Of a stretch of 64,000 nucleotides of DNA, positions 9,995 to 18,269 are shown piece by piece (position 1 is the stretch's first letter; the number at the start of each line of letters is the position of its first letter). Source of the DNA: Gemmatimonadales bacterium. GTDB lineage: Bacteria > Gemmatimonadota > Gemmatimonadetes > Gemmatimonadales > GWC2-71-9. The DNA lies in contig JAWKQM010000002.1 in NCBI GenBank assembly GCA_041390145.1, forward strand, positions 366,007 through 430,006, in the 5' to 3' direction. The position numbers and the translations under genes were made by a program. Below the pieces are notes generated by a model that saw only the letters and a program-made list of their open reading frames with translations, was not told where the DNA came from and ran no database searches.

Positions 9995-10025
9995 GCGGGG
10001 CGGCCAGTGGCCGCCCCGTTTTTTT
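9995..10025 (+). terminator. Intrinsic terminator after dacB
   Basis: A perfect 10-bp GC-rich stem (CGGGGCGGCC / GGCCGCCCCG) with a 3-base loop is followed directly by eight T residues, 27 bases after the dacB stop. Textbook rho-independent structure. Confidence 0.93.
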
Positions 10026-10150
10026 CATGCTTCGGAGCCGCCAAATCGGCCCCCCGCAGACTGCAGTTGGTGCCGACGCCTGCGCCAGCCGTCTGGTGCG
10101 GCTGGTTCGGCTGGGTCGGCTGGTTCGAAGAACCATGGGCCCGGTTGGGA

Positions 10151-10180
10151 AGAAAACGGGGGGCGGCGAGCAGCCGCCCC
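10151..10180 (-). terminator. Intrinsic terminator of the multiheme operon
   Basis: Read on the minus strand, an 8-bp stem (GGGGCGGC / GCCGCCCC, 5-base loop) is followed by CCGTTTTCTT, beginning 14 bases past the stop of the beta-barrel gene. The 125 bp between this and the dacB terminator hold only short direct repeats of GGCTGGTTCG/GGCTGGGTCG and no gene. Confidence 0.75.
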
Positions 10181-10193
10181 ACACTGTTCAGGC

Positions 10194-12578
10194 CTAGAAC
10201 CGCCAGGTCAGTCCGCTGTAAATCTGGGTCAGTTGGCTGGTGCCCGGGTTGGCGGGATCCTTCTGCCGCAGGCCGGAGAGGTTCAGGTACCACTGCCGGG
10301 CCAGGGCGACGTCCAGATCCACCCCGTACCAGGTGGACTTCTGGCGCTCGACGAACGCCGGATTGTCCTCCTGCCGGACGCCGCCGTTCAGGTCGACATG
10401 CACGGCGTTGGTGGGGTCGAAATTGACGTGGCCGGAGTACAGATGTCCGTTGGTCTGCACTGATCCGGGGTTGATGGCGCTCGAGTCGTTCTGGTTCTGG
10501 TACCAGGTGGCACGCACGGAGAGGCCGAGACCGAGCGGGGCGATCCGGTTGGCGCCCAACGTCGCAGTGTAGGAATTGGCGCCGAGAACCGTCGCCCCGG
10601 TGCTCCGCCGCCAGTCGCCGCCCAGGTAGAAGCGACGCCCGGAATACTGCAGGCCGCCACCATAGCCCTCGCGATAGGCATCGTCGAAGTTGGTTTCCGG
10701 ATTGGTGAAGTCCCGGATGAGGCGCACGGTGCGGCGCTTGTCGTACGTGGCGTTGATCGAGAGCCAGGGCTTCGGGCGAGCGGACACATTTGCAAACTGG
10801 CTCGTGAAGGACACCGCACTTGACTCGGCGTTGGGGCCCTCGAGCTTCCACGGCCGGTAGTAGTCGATCTCCTGCAGCAGGTACAGCGACAGGTACCGGT
10901 TGCTGACGGTGGCCTGGGCAATGCCCCACTCGCGGCGCTCGGTGCTCCCCTCGTAGGAGCCGACGGCCCCGATCGTAAAGGCACTGGACGTCAGGCCACC
11001 GGGCGCATTGTGCATCGTCAGGTAGGCGCCGAAGTCGTGGACCGCGGAGGAATACTGGAGGGTGGCCGCATCGGGCTCCCAACCCCCGAAGGCGCCAAAC
11101 GAGAGGTGCTGCCCGTTCAGCTCGACCAGCCCGCCGTCGAACAGGCCGATGGAACTGATGTACATGAGGTACTGTCGCCCGGCGGCCACACGGAATTTCG
11201 CATCGGGCGCGTTCCAGTAGAGGACTGCCTGGTACGCCCTTGTGTGGCCGTCCACGGTGGTGCCGCCGGCGGATGACGTCGTCGTCTGGCGGGCGCGCAG
11301 GTCGATGGCGACGCCGAGTGGCGTGCCCCCGATGGCCAGGCCGTACAGCCGGGCATCAAGCGACGGCTGGTTGAAGCCGTTGCTTCCGGCTGGCTGGCCG
11401 GCCGAGACGGTGCTCGTCGTGGCGCGGAGATACCGGCTCCCGATCCGGCCATGCAGCCCCTGCCCGCTCAACCGGCGGGGACGCGGCGTGGCGATCGGGG
11501 CACCAATGGCAATCTGCTCCGTCGCGACGTGGCGATGGAACCGGACGGTGTCCCCGAGGGCGAGCTCGGGCGTCCCCTTGACCAGTTCGGTGTTCGACTT
11601 GTGCGACGCGAGGAACTTCACGCGCAGTGTTGCCACCGCGCTATCCCCCCGAATGACCTCCACCTCCGAGCCTTCCACCAGTCCGTCCATTCGCCCGGAA
11701 GAGATGTAGATCTCGGTGCCGGAGATGAAGCTGATGCTCGAGATGACGGCGGCCGTGTCCGGCGCGGAAGGCAGGGTGTCCGGCGCTGCGGCAGGCAGTG
11801 CGACGTCGGCGGCGGGGATCTCGATGGTCGTTGGTGGCACATCGAGTCCGGCCTGGAGCGTGGTCGAGGCGGCGGGTGCCGGCTCCGGTGCAGAGGTGGC
11901 CGGTGGCAACGTGGTCGTGGGCGCAGCGACTGGTGTTGGCGCCGGGATGGCGACCGCCTGCGGCTTGGCCACGACCGGCGCAGGAGCGGCCGGCGGCGAC
12001 GCGGGTGTGGACTCAGCCACACGTGTTGGCACCGGGGTGGCGGACGCCTGCGGCTTCACCGGAACCGGAGCAGGGGCTGCCGCCAGCGAGATGGTCGTGG
12101 GCGCTGCCGGAGGCGGCGTGGACATCGCCACGTCGGCCGGTGGCGGCGCCTTCGATGTCGCCGGGGCGGGCCTGACTGCGCTGAGTGTCAGGGCCACCGC
12201 CGCGCCCGAATTTCTGGCGGGCACAGGCGTGGGGGCCTGCACCGGCGCCGAGACGGTCTTCGGCTCTGGACTGGCGGAAGCATCGAACGGCCCCCGCACC
12301 ACGCTGTCGATGTTCGCGGCTGGTACCACGAATGTGGCGCCGGACTTCTGGCTCCGAATCCGGACGCCGTTCGGCCCGTTGTCGGCCAGCAGCGTCCCGC
12401 GGATGGTGCCGCCCTCGCGGAGGTACACCACGGCGGGCCCGACCAGCGCCTGGGCGCCAAGTGGCGCGGAGTCCCGCGCGAACCCCTGCGCCTGGGCCGC
12501 CCCGGCTCCGATCACGGAGCAGAGGAGGAGTGCGAGCAGGCGCCCAACTCGTCCCGAGCCTTCGAATGCAGTGTTCAC
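10194..12578 (-). CDS. Large outer-membrane beta-barrel, predicted porin of a multiheme conduit
   Basis: 794 residues. The start is a GTG overlapping the stop of the upstream cytochrome gene (GTGA), which gives a clean signal peptide ending GAGAAQAQ; longer frames run inside the cytochrome gene. After a small beta-rich segment (about 45-95) comes a long Pro/Ala/Val low-complexity linker (about 100-265). A second small beta domain follows (about 270-340, TEIYISSGRMDGLVEGSEVEV). The remaining 420 or so residues alternate polar and aromatic/hydrophobic residues as transmembrane beta-strands do and end in LTWRF, the C-terminal Phe signature recognised by BAM. Position directly behind two giant cytochromes argues for a porin-cytochrome role like MtrB/PioB. 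I see no family-specific motif, so that role is inferred from context. Confidence 0.7.
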   Translation of the reverse strand: MNTAFEGSGRVGRLLALLLCSVIGAGAAQAQGFARDSAPLGAQALVGPAVVYLREGGTIRGTLLADNGPNGVRIRSQKSGATFVVPAANIDSVVRGPFDASASPEPKTVSAPVQAPTPVPARNSGAAVALTLSAVRPAPATSKAPPPADVAMSTPPPAAPTTISLAAAPAPVPVKPQASATPVPTRVAESTPASPPAAPAPVVAKPQAVAIPAPTPVAAPTTTLPPATSAPEPAPAASTTLQAGLDVPPTTIEIPAADVALPAAAPDTLPSAPDTAAVISSISFISGTEIYISSGRMDGLVEGSEVEVIRGDSAVATLRVKFLASHKSNTELVKGTPELALGDTVRFHRHVATEQIAIGAPIATPRPRRLSGQGLHGRIGSRYLRATTSTVSAGQPAGSNGFNQPSLDARLYGLAIGGTPLGVAIDLRARQTTTSSAGGTTVDGHTRAYQAVLYWNAPDAKFRVAAGRQYLMYISSIGLFDGGLVELNGQHLSFGAFGGWEPDAATLQYSSAVHDFGAYLTMHNAPGGLTSSAFTIGAVGSYEGSTERREWGIAQATVSNRYLSLYLLQEIDYYRPWKLEGPNAESSAVSFTSQFANVSARPKPWLSINATYDKRRTVRLIRDFTNPETNFDDAYREGYGGGLQYSGRRFYLGGDWRRSTGATVLGANSYTATLGANRIAPLGLGLSVRATWYQNQNDSSAINPGSVQTNGHLYSGHVNFDPTNAVHVDLNGGVRQEDNPAFVERQKSTWYGVDLDVALARQWYLNLSGLRQKDPANPGTSQLTQIYSGLTWRF

Positions 12579-15232
12579 GGTGTCGATCCGTTGGCGTGGC
12601 AGCCGGACCGCACGCAATCGCTGGGGGTGTAGTTCTTCCCCCTGTGCTTGTCCGTTTGCACCTTCGCGTGGCAATTCAGACACAACAGCTGCGGAGTGGC
12701 GGCGTACGGCTGGCCGAGCTTGTGGCATTCCGAGCACTGGCCCCACTTGCCGTTGTGCTTCCCGCTGTAGATGCGGAATTGCGAGATGCTGCCGTCGTGC
12801 GCGGTGAAGCGTGCCCCCGCCCAATTGGCCACTAGCGAGTGGCAGGTGGTGCAGGTGAGCGAGAAGCTGGCGGCGGCGTGGTTCGGATCCGTCGTGCCCA
12901 CAAACTCCGCATGGTGGCAACCGTCACAGGTCTGCTTGACCGTGGAATACGGCATCGTGGTGTGGCACTGGGTGCACTGCACGGCGGTGCTGCTGTGCAC
13001 CCCGGTGAGCGCAATGGGCGTGGTCGGGTGATTGACGCTCGCCCCGGCCCAGTTAGCCACCACCTGGTGGCAGGTCGAGCAGTCGGTCGAATACCCGGCG
13101 GCCGTGTGGTTCGGGTTGGTCGTCGCCGCATAATCCGCATGGTGGCAGCCGTCGCAGGTCTGCTTCACGGTCGAGTACGGCATGCTCGTGTGACACTGCG
13201 AACAGTTGACCAGATTGGCGCTGTGCGCGCCGGTCAACGCGATCGGCGAGGTCGGATGGTTGAACGTGGCGCCGAGCCACCCGGACACCAGGCCGTGGCA
13301 GGTGGTGCAGTTCGTCGAGAAATTGGCGGCCACATGGTCCGGATCCTTGGCGCCGACGTACTCGCTGTGGTGGCAGCCATCGCAAGTCTGCTTCACCGTG
13401 GAGTACGGCATCGTCGTGTGACACTGGGTGCAGGTGATCAGGTTGCCGTTGTGCACGCCCGTCAGCGCAATCGGGGTCGTGGGATGGTTCACCGTCGCGC
13501 CGGCCCAGTTGGCCACCACCTGGTGGCAGGTCGAGCAGTCGGTACTGTACCCCGCTGCCGTGTGGTTCGGGTTGGTGGTGCCCACGTAGTCCGCATGGTG
13601 ACAGCCGTCGCAGGTTTGCTTCACCGTGGAATACGGCATGGTCGTGTGACACTGCGTGCAGCTCACCAGGTTCGAGCTGTGCGCGCCGGTCAATGCAATG
13701 GGACTTGTCGGGTGACTGAAGGTGGCGCCCGCCCATCCGGCCACGAGGCCGTGGCAGACCGTACAGGTCGTGGAGAAATTCCCGGCCACGTGGTCCGGAT
13801 CCTTGGCGCCGTTGTAGTCGGTTTGGTGACAGGCCACGCAGGTGGTCTGCACCGTCGAATACGGCGAGGTGGTGTGACACTGGGTGCAGGTGATCAGGTT
13901 GCTGCTGTGCACCCCGGTCAGGGCGATCGGCGTCGTGGGGTGGTTCACCGTCGCGCCGGCCCAGTTGGCCACCACCTGGTGACAGGTCGAACAGTCGGTA
14001 CTGTACCCCGCCGCCGCGTGATTCGGATTGGTCGTGGCCACGTATTCCGCATGGTGGCAGCCGTCGCAGGTCTGCTTCACTGTGGAATAGGGCGTCGTGG
14101 TGTGACACTGCGTGCAGCTCACCAGGTTCGCGCTGTGCGCGCCGGTCAGTGCGATCGGGGTGGTCGGGTGGGTATATGTGGCCCCCGCCCAGTTCGCGAC
14201 GACCTGGTGACAGGTGGCGCAGTCGGTGCTGAAGCCCGCCGCCGTATGGCTGGGACTCGTGGTGGCGACGAACTCGGCGTGGTGGCAACCATCGCAAGTC
14301 TGCTTGACCGTCGAGTAGGGCATGCTCGTGTGGCACTGCGAGCATTGCACCAGGTTCGGGCTGTGCGCCCCGGTGAGCGCCACCGGCGTGGTGGGGTGGT
14401 CAAACTTGGCACCAAGCCACCCGGCCACCAGGCCGTGACAGTCGGTGCAGGTGGTCGGGAACTTCGCCGCCACGTGATCGGGGTCCTTGGCGCCGTTGTA
14501 ATCGGTCTGGTGACAGGCCACGCAGGTCGTCTGGACCGTCGAGTACGGCGACGTCGTGTGGCATTGCGCGCAGGTCACCAGGTTGCTGCTGTGCACCCCG
14601 GTCAGGGCGATCGGCGCCGTGGGGTGGTTTGCCGCCCCCATGTTGGCGGCGTTCCAGGTGACCGTCGAGTGACAGGTCTCGCAGGTCGTCGGGAAGTTTG
14701 ACGCCCGGTGGTTCGGCGCCGAGTTGTAATTCGCCTCGTGACAGGCGACGCAGGTGGTCGGGGTGCCCACGAACTGCATCTGGCCCCGCGCCCCCGGCTT
14801 GTGGCAGGTGGTGCAGTCCGTGGCCAGGTGGCTCCCCGAAAGCGGGAAGCGGGTCAACTGGTGCGCCTTCAGCATGGCGTCGCGGTCGGTAAAGCTGCGG
14901 GTCGTGTGACAACGGGCGCAATCGGTGCCGAACTCCCCGCGGTGATTGTCGGTGTGGCAGGCGGCACAGCTGGTGCTTGCCTGCTTGAAATCGAGTGACA
15001 CGTGGCATGCCCGGCAGGTGGTCGCCCCATGCGCGCCGGTCAGCGGGAAGCCGAGCTTCCCGTGGTCAAACTGGTCGCTTACCTGGATGGCGTTCCAGCT
15101 GCTCGACTGGTGGCAGACGGTGCACTCCAGCTTGAGGTCGCCATGCGGCGACGTGGTCCGCTCCTGCGCCTGCACGGTGCTCACGACGAGCCCGAGCAGG
15201 ACAGCAAAGACGGAAATAGTCAGGCGCCTCAT
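12575..15232 (-). CDS. Giant multiheme c-type cytochrome (33 CXXCH plus one CX4CH)
   Basis: 885 residues with a signal peptide (MRRLTISVFAVLLGLV...VQAQ), so the protein is exported and heme is attached in the periplasm. I count 33 CXXCH motifs and one C-terminal CVRSGCH (CX4CH). Residues 1-201 carry seven irregularly spaced motifs. Residues 202-809 are eight tandem 76-residue units with three hemes each. The tail has two CXXCH plus the CX4CH. Many extra His residues (CDGCHHAEY, NHPTTPIALTG, DPDHVA) could serve as distal axial ligands. The ATG overlaps the stop of the upstream cytochrome gene (ATGA). Predicted role: long-range electron transfer in the periplasm or across or beyond the outer membrane. 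Confidence 0.9.
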   Translation of the reverse strand: MRRLTISVFAVLLGLVVSTVQAQERTTSPHGDLKLECTVCHQSSSWNAIQVSDQFDHGKLGFPLTGAHGATTCRACHVSLDFKQASTSCAACHTDNHRGEFGTDCARCHTTRSFTDRDAMLKAHQLTRFPLSGSHLATDCTTCHKPGARGQMQFVGTPTTCVACHEANYNSAPNHRASNFPTTCETCHSTVTWNAANMGAANHPTAPIALTGVHSSNLVTCAQCHTTSPYSTVQTTCVACHQTDYNGAKDPDHVAAKFPTTCTDCHGLVAGWLGAKFDHPTTPVALTGAHSPNLVQCSQCHTSMPYSTVKQTCDGCHHAEFVATTSPSHTAAGFSTDCATCHQVVANWAGATYTHPTTPIALTGAHSANLVSCTQCHTTTPYSTVKQTCDGCHHAEYVATTNPNHAAAGYSTDCSTCHQVVANWAGATVNHPTTPIALTGVHSSNLITCTQCHTTSPYSTVQTTCVACHQTDYNGAKDPDHVAGNFSTTCTVCHGLVAGWAGATFSHPTSPIALTGAHSSNLVSCTQCHTTMPYSTVKQTCDGCHHADYVGTTNPNHTAAGYSTDCSTCHQVVANWAGATVNHPTTPIALTGVHNGNLITCTQCHTTMPYSTVKQTCDGCHHSEYVGAKDPDHVAANFSTNCTTCHGLVSGWLGATFNHPTSPIALTGAHSANLVNCSQCHTSMPYSTVKQTCDGCHHADYAATTNPNHTAAGYSTDCSTCHQVVANWAGASVNHPTTPIALTGVHSSTAVQCTQCHTTMPYSTVKQTCDGCHHAEFVGTTDPNHAAASFSLTCTTCHSLVANWAGARFTAHDGSISQFRIYSGKHNGKWGQCSECHKLGQPYAATPQLLCLNCHAKVQTDKHRGKNYTPSDCVRSGCHANGSTP
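12806..14629 (-). repeat. Eight tandem 228-bp coding repeats (76 residues, three hemes each)
   Basis: Exactly periodic 228-bp units inside the giant cytochrome, each beginning near the motif NHPTTPIALTG and ending near GLVAGWLGA or QVVANWAGA. The third-heme end of each unit comes in two flavours, one with AKDPDH...GLV.GW and one with TTNPNH...QVVANW. Along the protein the order is A B B A B A' B B'. Unit 6 (13262-13489) is a mosaic: a B-type middle (CDGCHHSEYV) joined to an A-type end. Synonymous differences between units show they are not a very recent expansion. Confidence 0.93.
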
Positions 15233-17286
15233 TGGGACTCCTTGCCGTGACAAGTCTCGCAGCGCCCGGACAGCGGGCGGTAGCGCAACGGTGCAGTGGG
15301 CGGGGCCGCCGCGTCGCGCACGTGGCACTGCGCGCACGGGACGGTCTCGTGCGCACCTTTGAGCGCGAACGACGCATCGGTGTCGTGGTTGAATGCGGCC
15401 GCGGGCACAAAAGCGTCCGCCGTGTGGCAGGCGACACAGCCACCCTTGGCGTCCCAGGCGGCAAACTGATCGCCGTGCGGTGTCTCGTGACAATCGGCGC
15501 ACTCGCGCTTCGCCTCGAACTGCAGCGCGCCGAACTGCGCGCCCCCCAGCAGCAGGCTGGATTCGGGTTGCTTCGCGGAGATCCGCTTGAGTTCCTCGTG
15601 ACATGCCGAGCAGGCCGTCGCCCGGTGCGCGCCTTCGAGGGGGAAGTCGAAGAGGGCATGCACGGTCACGGTGGTCGTTGAGGGACGGAAGACCCGGGTG
15701 CTATGGCAGGTGGGACAGCCATTCGCCTGCGCACGGGCTCCGCCGCTCACAAAGCGTCCGGCATGGGGATCCAGATGGCATGCCGCACAGTCGATCTCGG
15801 CGAGCTGGAACCGGAAATTGGCCTTGCCGATGGCCGCGCTGGCGGTGATCGGCGGCAGCCCGGGGCGCCCAACCCCGTGGCACGCCACGCAGTCGATCTC
15901 CTGATGGCGACCATCGAGCGTCAGTTTGGTCTTCGCGTGCGCCGCGCTGTCGAAGGTGCTTGGCGTCCAGCCCGTCACGCGGTGGCAGTTCGCGCATTCG
16001 CCCTGGTTGGCGCTCGCCTTCAGCTGGCCACCGTGGTCGTCCGCGTGGCAGTCGAGGCAACGGGCGAATTTCGGGCGCATGACGACCTTGGCGCTGCCAA
16101 GTGTCTTCGACGCAGCCGACGCCGTGCTCCGTGTGTGGCACAAAGCACACTTGACCGTCAGGTGCTTCCCCTCGAGCGGATAGGGGGTCGAGGCGTGGCT
16201 CGCCGTGGTGTAGGTCGATGTCGCGAACCCGTTCACCGAGTGGCACGACGCACAATCCACCGGCTTGCCGGCCAGCGTGGCGGTGCCGTTGTGGGCGTCC
16301 TTGTGGCAGTCGGTGCATGCCGCAAACACCGGCTTCTTCAGCGCCGGCGTCGAGAAGTCCTTGTGGCAGCTCGCGCAGGCCGTCGTGACGTGCTTGCCCC
16401 GCAGCGGATATTTGGTGCGGTCATGATCGAACCGGTTCTTGTCGATGACGGCGAAACCCTTTGTGCTGTGGCAATCGGCGCACTTCGGTCCGAGCCCGCC
16501 GTTGTGCGGGTCGGTGTGGCAGTCAGCGCAGGTTTCGGATGACACCGGCTTGTAGACCGGTACCAGATGGCCCTTCCCGTCGCTCCGTGGCGAGAGCCGG
16601 GCGTCGAGATGGCACTTGTCGCACTTCACCTCGGTGTGCTTGTCGGTGAGCGCGTACGCGGTCGTGTCGTGGTTGAACCCAGGCGTCACCGTCCACGAAC
16701 CGGCATCATGGCACACGGTGCAGTTCTGCTTGAGGGCCCCCCGATGGATGTCCTCATGGCAGGTCGTGCAGGTCGTGTCCAGGCCGGTGTACATCTGCCC
16801 CGTCTTTCGGACCGAGAGGTCCTTGACCCCCGGCACCTGGAACTTGTCGGTATGACAGTCTTCGCACGTGGCCTCGGCGTGCTTCTGCGCAAGCGCCCAT
16901 CCCGCACGCTTGTGGTCGAAGTCCGTTGCACTGCCGTCGGGCCACTTGATCATGTCGAACTCTTTTCCCGCGTGATCCGGGTGACAGGAGGCACACGGCG
17001 TCCCCTTGACGGTGGCGCTTCCATGAAAGCCGCGCCCCTGGGCGAGCAGCCGGCCGATATCCTTGTGACAGTCCGCGCACTGCCCCGTCATCGCATCGCG
17101 GCGATTGCCGTGACAGGTGGTGCATTGCGTCGGCCCTTCCAGCGTCGCATGCGGCGCGGCGAGGGGGCCCGGCGAGATCTGTCCAACCAGCGGCGAGGAC
17201 ATCAGCAGTCCCCATCCGAAGGCCAGAAGGCCGGCGCGCACCAGTCCGCGGAGGACATTATTGGTACGCTTCCCTACCGAAACCAC
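15229..17286 (-). CDS. Exported 23-heme c-type cytochrome
   Basis: 685 residues from a GTG start; the N-terminus (LVRAGLLAFGWGLLMSSPLVGQ) looks like a signal peptide. I count 23 CXXCH motifs spread over the whole length with no other obvious domain. Recurrent units of the form F-[ND]-H-D-x-T-x-Y-x-L-x-G-K-H...C-x-x-C-H (near FNHDTTAYALTDKH and FDHDRTKYPLRGKH) are typical of class III-like multiheme families. The start overlaps the end of the upstream membrane gene by 13 bp and the stop overlaps the next ATG (ATGA), so it is the second gene of a four-gene transcript. Likely the periplasmic relay between the inner-membrane b-type protein and the repeat cytochrome. Confidence 0.88.
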   Translation of the reverse strand: MVSVGKRTNNVLRGLVRAGLLAFGWGLLMSSPLVGQISPGPLAAPHATLEGPTQCTTCHGNRRDAMTGQCADCHKDIGRLLAQGRGFHGSATVKGTPCASCHPDHAGKEFDMIKWPDGSATDFDHKRAGWALAQKHAEATCEDCHTDKFQVPGVKDLSVRKTGQMYTGLDTTCTTCHEDIHRGALKQNCTVCHDAGSWTVTPGFNHDTTAYALTDKHTEVKCDKCHLDARLSPRSDGKGHLVPVYKPVSSETCADCHTDPHNGGLGPKCADCHSTKGFAVIDKNRFDHDRTKYPLRGKHVTTACASCHKDFSTPALKKPVFAACTDCHKDAHNGTATLAGKPVDCASCHSVNGFATSTYTTASHASTPYPLEGKHLTVKCALCHTRSTASAASKTLGSAKVVMRPKFARCLDCHADDHGGQLKASANQGECANCHRVTGWTPSTFDSAAHAKTKLTLDGRHQEIDCVACHGVGRPGLPPITASAAIGKANFRFQLAEIDCAACHLDPHAGRFVSGGARAQANGCPTCHSTRVFRPSTTTVTVHALFDFPLEGAHRATACSACHEELKRISAKQPESSLLLGGAQFGALQFEAKRECADCHETPHGDQFAAWDAKGGCVACHTADAFVPAAAFNHDTDASFALKGAHETVPCAQCHVRDAAAPPTAPLRYRPLSGRCETCHGKESQ

Positions 17287-18269
17287 GTGGCGCCCAACGA
17301 CACGACCACCACGACGTGAATGACGACCGCCACCAGCGCCGTGATGGCCAGGGGGCGGTGGGCCACGTGCCAGAACCGGAGGATGTTCTGCGTCGCACCG
17401 AGCATACGCGCCTGCTGCACCAGGGCCATTTCACGGTTCGCGAGGCGAAGGACTTCCTTCAGCACGGCCGCGTCGCTGCGCCGCTGCATCGGCCGGCGGA
17501 GCTTGATCTGGTGGCGCAGGCTGGCGGCCGCGCGCCGTCGACTGAGGTCGTCGGCAACCATCCGCCGCATCGTCTGCCACAAGCCGAGGCCTGCCGTCGG
17601 CGCCGGGTCGGGAGCCAGGACCGCCTCGACCTCCTTCACCTCAAGTCCCGAGAGCCCGGCGATGTCATCGAGCAGCTGTTGACGTTGCGCGGCGATTTCC
17701 TCGATGGTCAGTTCCACGCCGGCTTGGCTGCGCGGAATCCGCGCGTAGATGTAGCGCCCGACGATGCCGCTCAACCAGACGATCATCATCGACCAGAACC
17801 CGAGCCCAATGACCCCGCCGAACTGCCAGGTGGCGTGCGCCGCCACCAGGAGGGGCAGGCCGAGCGCGGCCAGCGCGTGTACGTTCAACCACTTGGAGAT
17901 GGCGCCGGTGAAGGCGAGCCACCGGAACTTTTTCCGAAGCGGATACAGCCAGAGGAAGAGAAAAATCAGGAGCGCCACGACGCCGGCGGTCTGGCCCAGA
18001 TACCCTGACGGACGCAGCCAGGCATGGAGTGGGTCCCGGACCTGTTCGGCGCGCGGCAGCAGGTAGTACCGCATGCCGAAGAGATTGAGCGCGACGAGGA
18101 CGACACCAAAGACCAGCGCGGCGATCGTGGCCGGCGATTGTTTCGGCTTCGAGACAGGCCGGCGTGGCACGTGGACTCGCGCGGCTGGCGCCCCGGCCGC
18201 GGGGGCGGCAGGACGGCGTTCCGCCGAGGTGGCGGCCCGAGGGGATGGAGCCAGATTCGAAGAAGGCAT
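17274..18269 (-). CDS. Inner-membrane b-type cytochrome-like protein, head of multiheme operon
   Basis: 331 residues. The start chosen (MPSSNLAPSP) gives a Pro/Ala-rich cytoplasmic tail of about 55 residues followed by five predicted membrane segments: SPATIAALVFGVVLVALNLF, GVVALLIFLFLWLYPL, a pair around WLNVHALAALGLPLLVAAHATW and FWSMMIVWLSGIVG, and a last one near IHVVVVVSLGATW. Two His pairs are suitably placed for bis-His b-heme ligation: NVH and AAH in the third helix region, and HVAHRP and VIH at the last. The cytoplasmic loop between helices four and five is long and charged. Inferred role: quinol-oxidising entry point feeding electrons to the downstream c-type cytochromes. The family is not certain; a cytochrome b561-like or ferric-reductase-like fold would fit. 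Confidence 0.62.
   Translation of the reverse strand: MPSSNLAPSPRAATSAERRPAAPAAGAPAARVHVPRRPVSKPKQSPATIAALVFGVVLVALNLFGMRYYLLPRAEQVRDPLHAWLRPSGYLGQTAGVVALLIFLFLWLYPLRKKFRWLAFTGAISKWLNVHALAALGLPLLVAAHATWQFGGVIGLGFWSMMIVWLSGIVGRYIYARIPRSQAGVELTIEEIAAQRQQLLDDIAGLSGLEVKEVEAVLAPDPAPTAGLGLWQTMRRMVADDLSRRRAAASLRHQIKLRRPMQRRSDAAVLKEVLRLANREMALVQQARMLGATQNILRFWHVAHRPLAITALVAVVIHVVVVVSLGATWFR

Noticed and set aside
9964..11082. 372-codon minus frame ending inside the terminator region
   Set aside because: Overlaps the barrel gene in another frame and runs through two terminators.
11451..12632. 393-codon plus-strand frame over the barrel's linker
   Set aside because: Product of the Pro/Ala-rich linker read in reverse (Arg/Gly-rich); no gene features.
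12806..14629. Periodic repeats considered as a CRISPR array
   Set aside because: The unit is 228 bp, coding, without unique spacers between short repeats; it is a protein repeat.
12839..14701. 620-codon open frame on the plus strand across the cytochrome repeats
   Set aside because: It is antisense to the CXXCH repeats, inherits their 228-bp period, and its translation is a Gly/Arg/Val shadow with no start signal. The minus frame with 34 heme motifs is clearly the gene.
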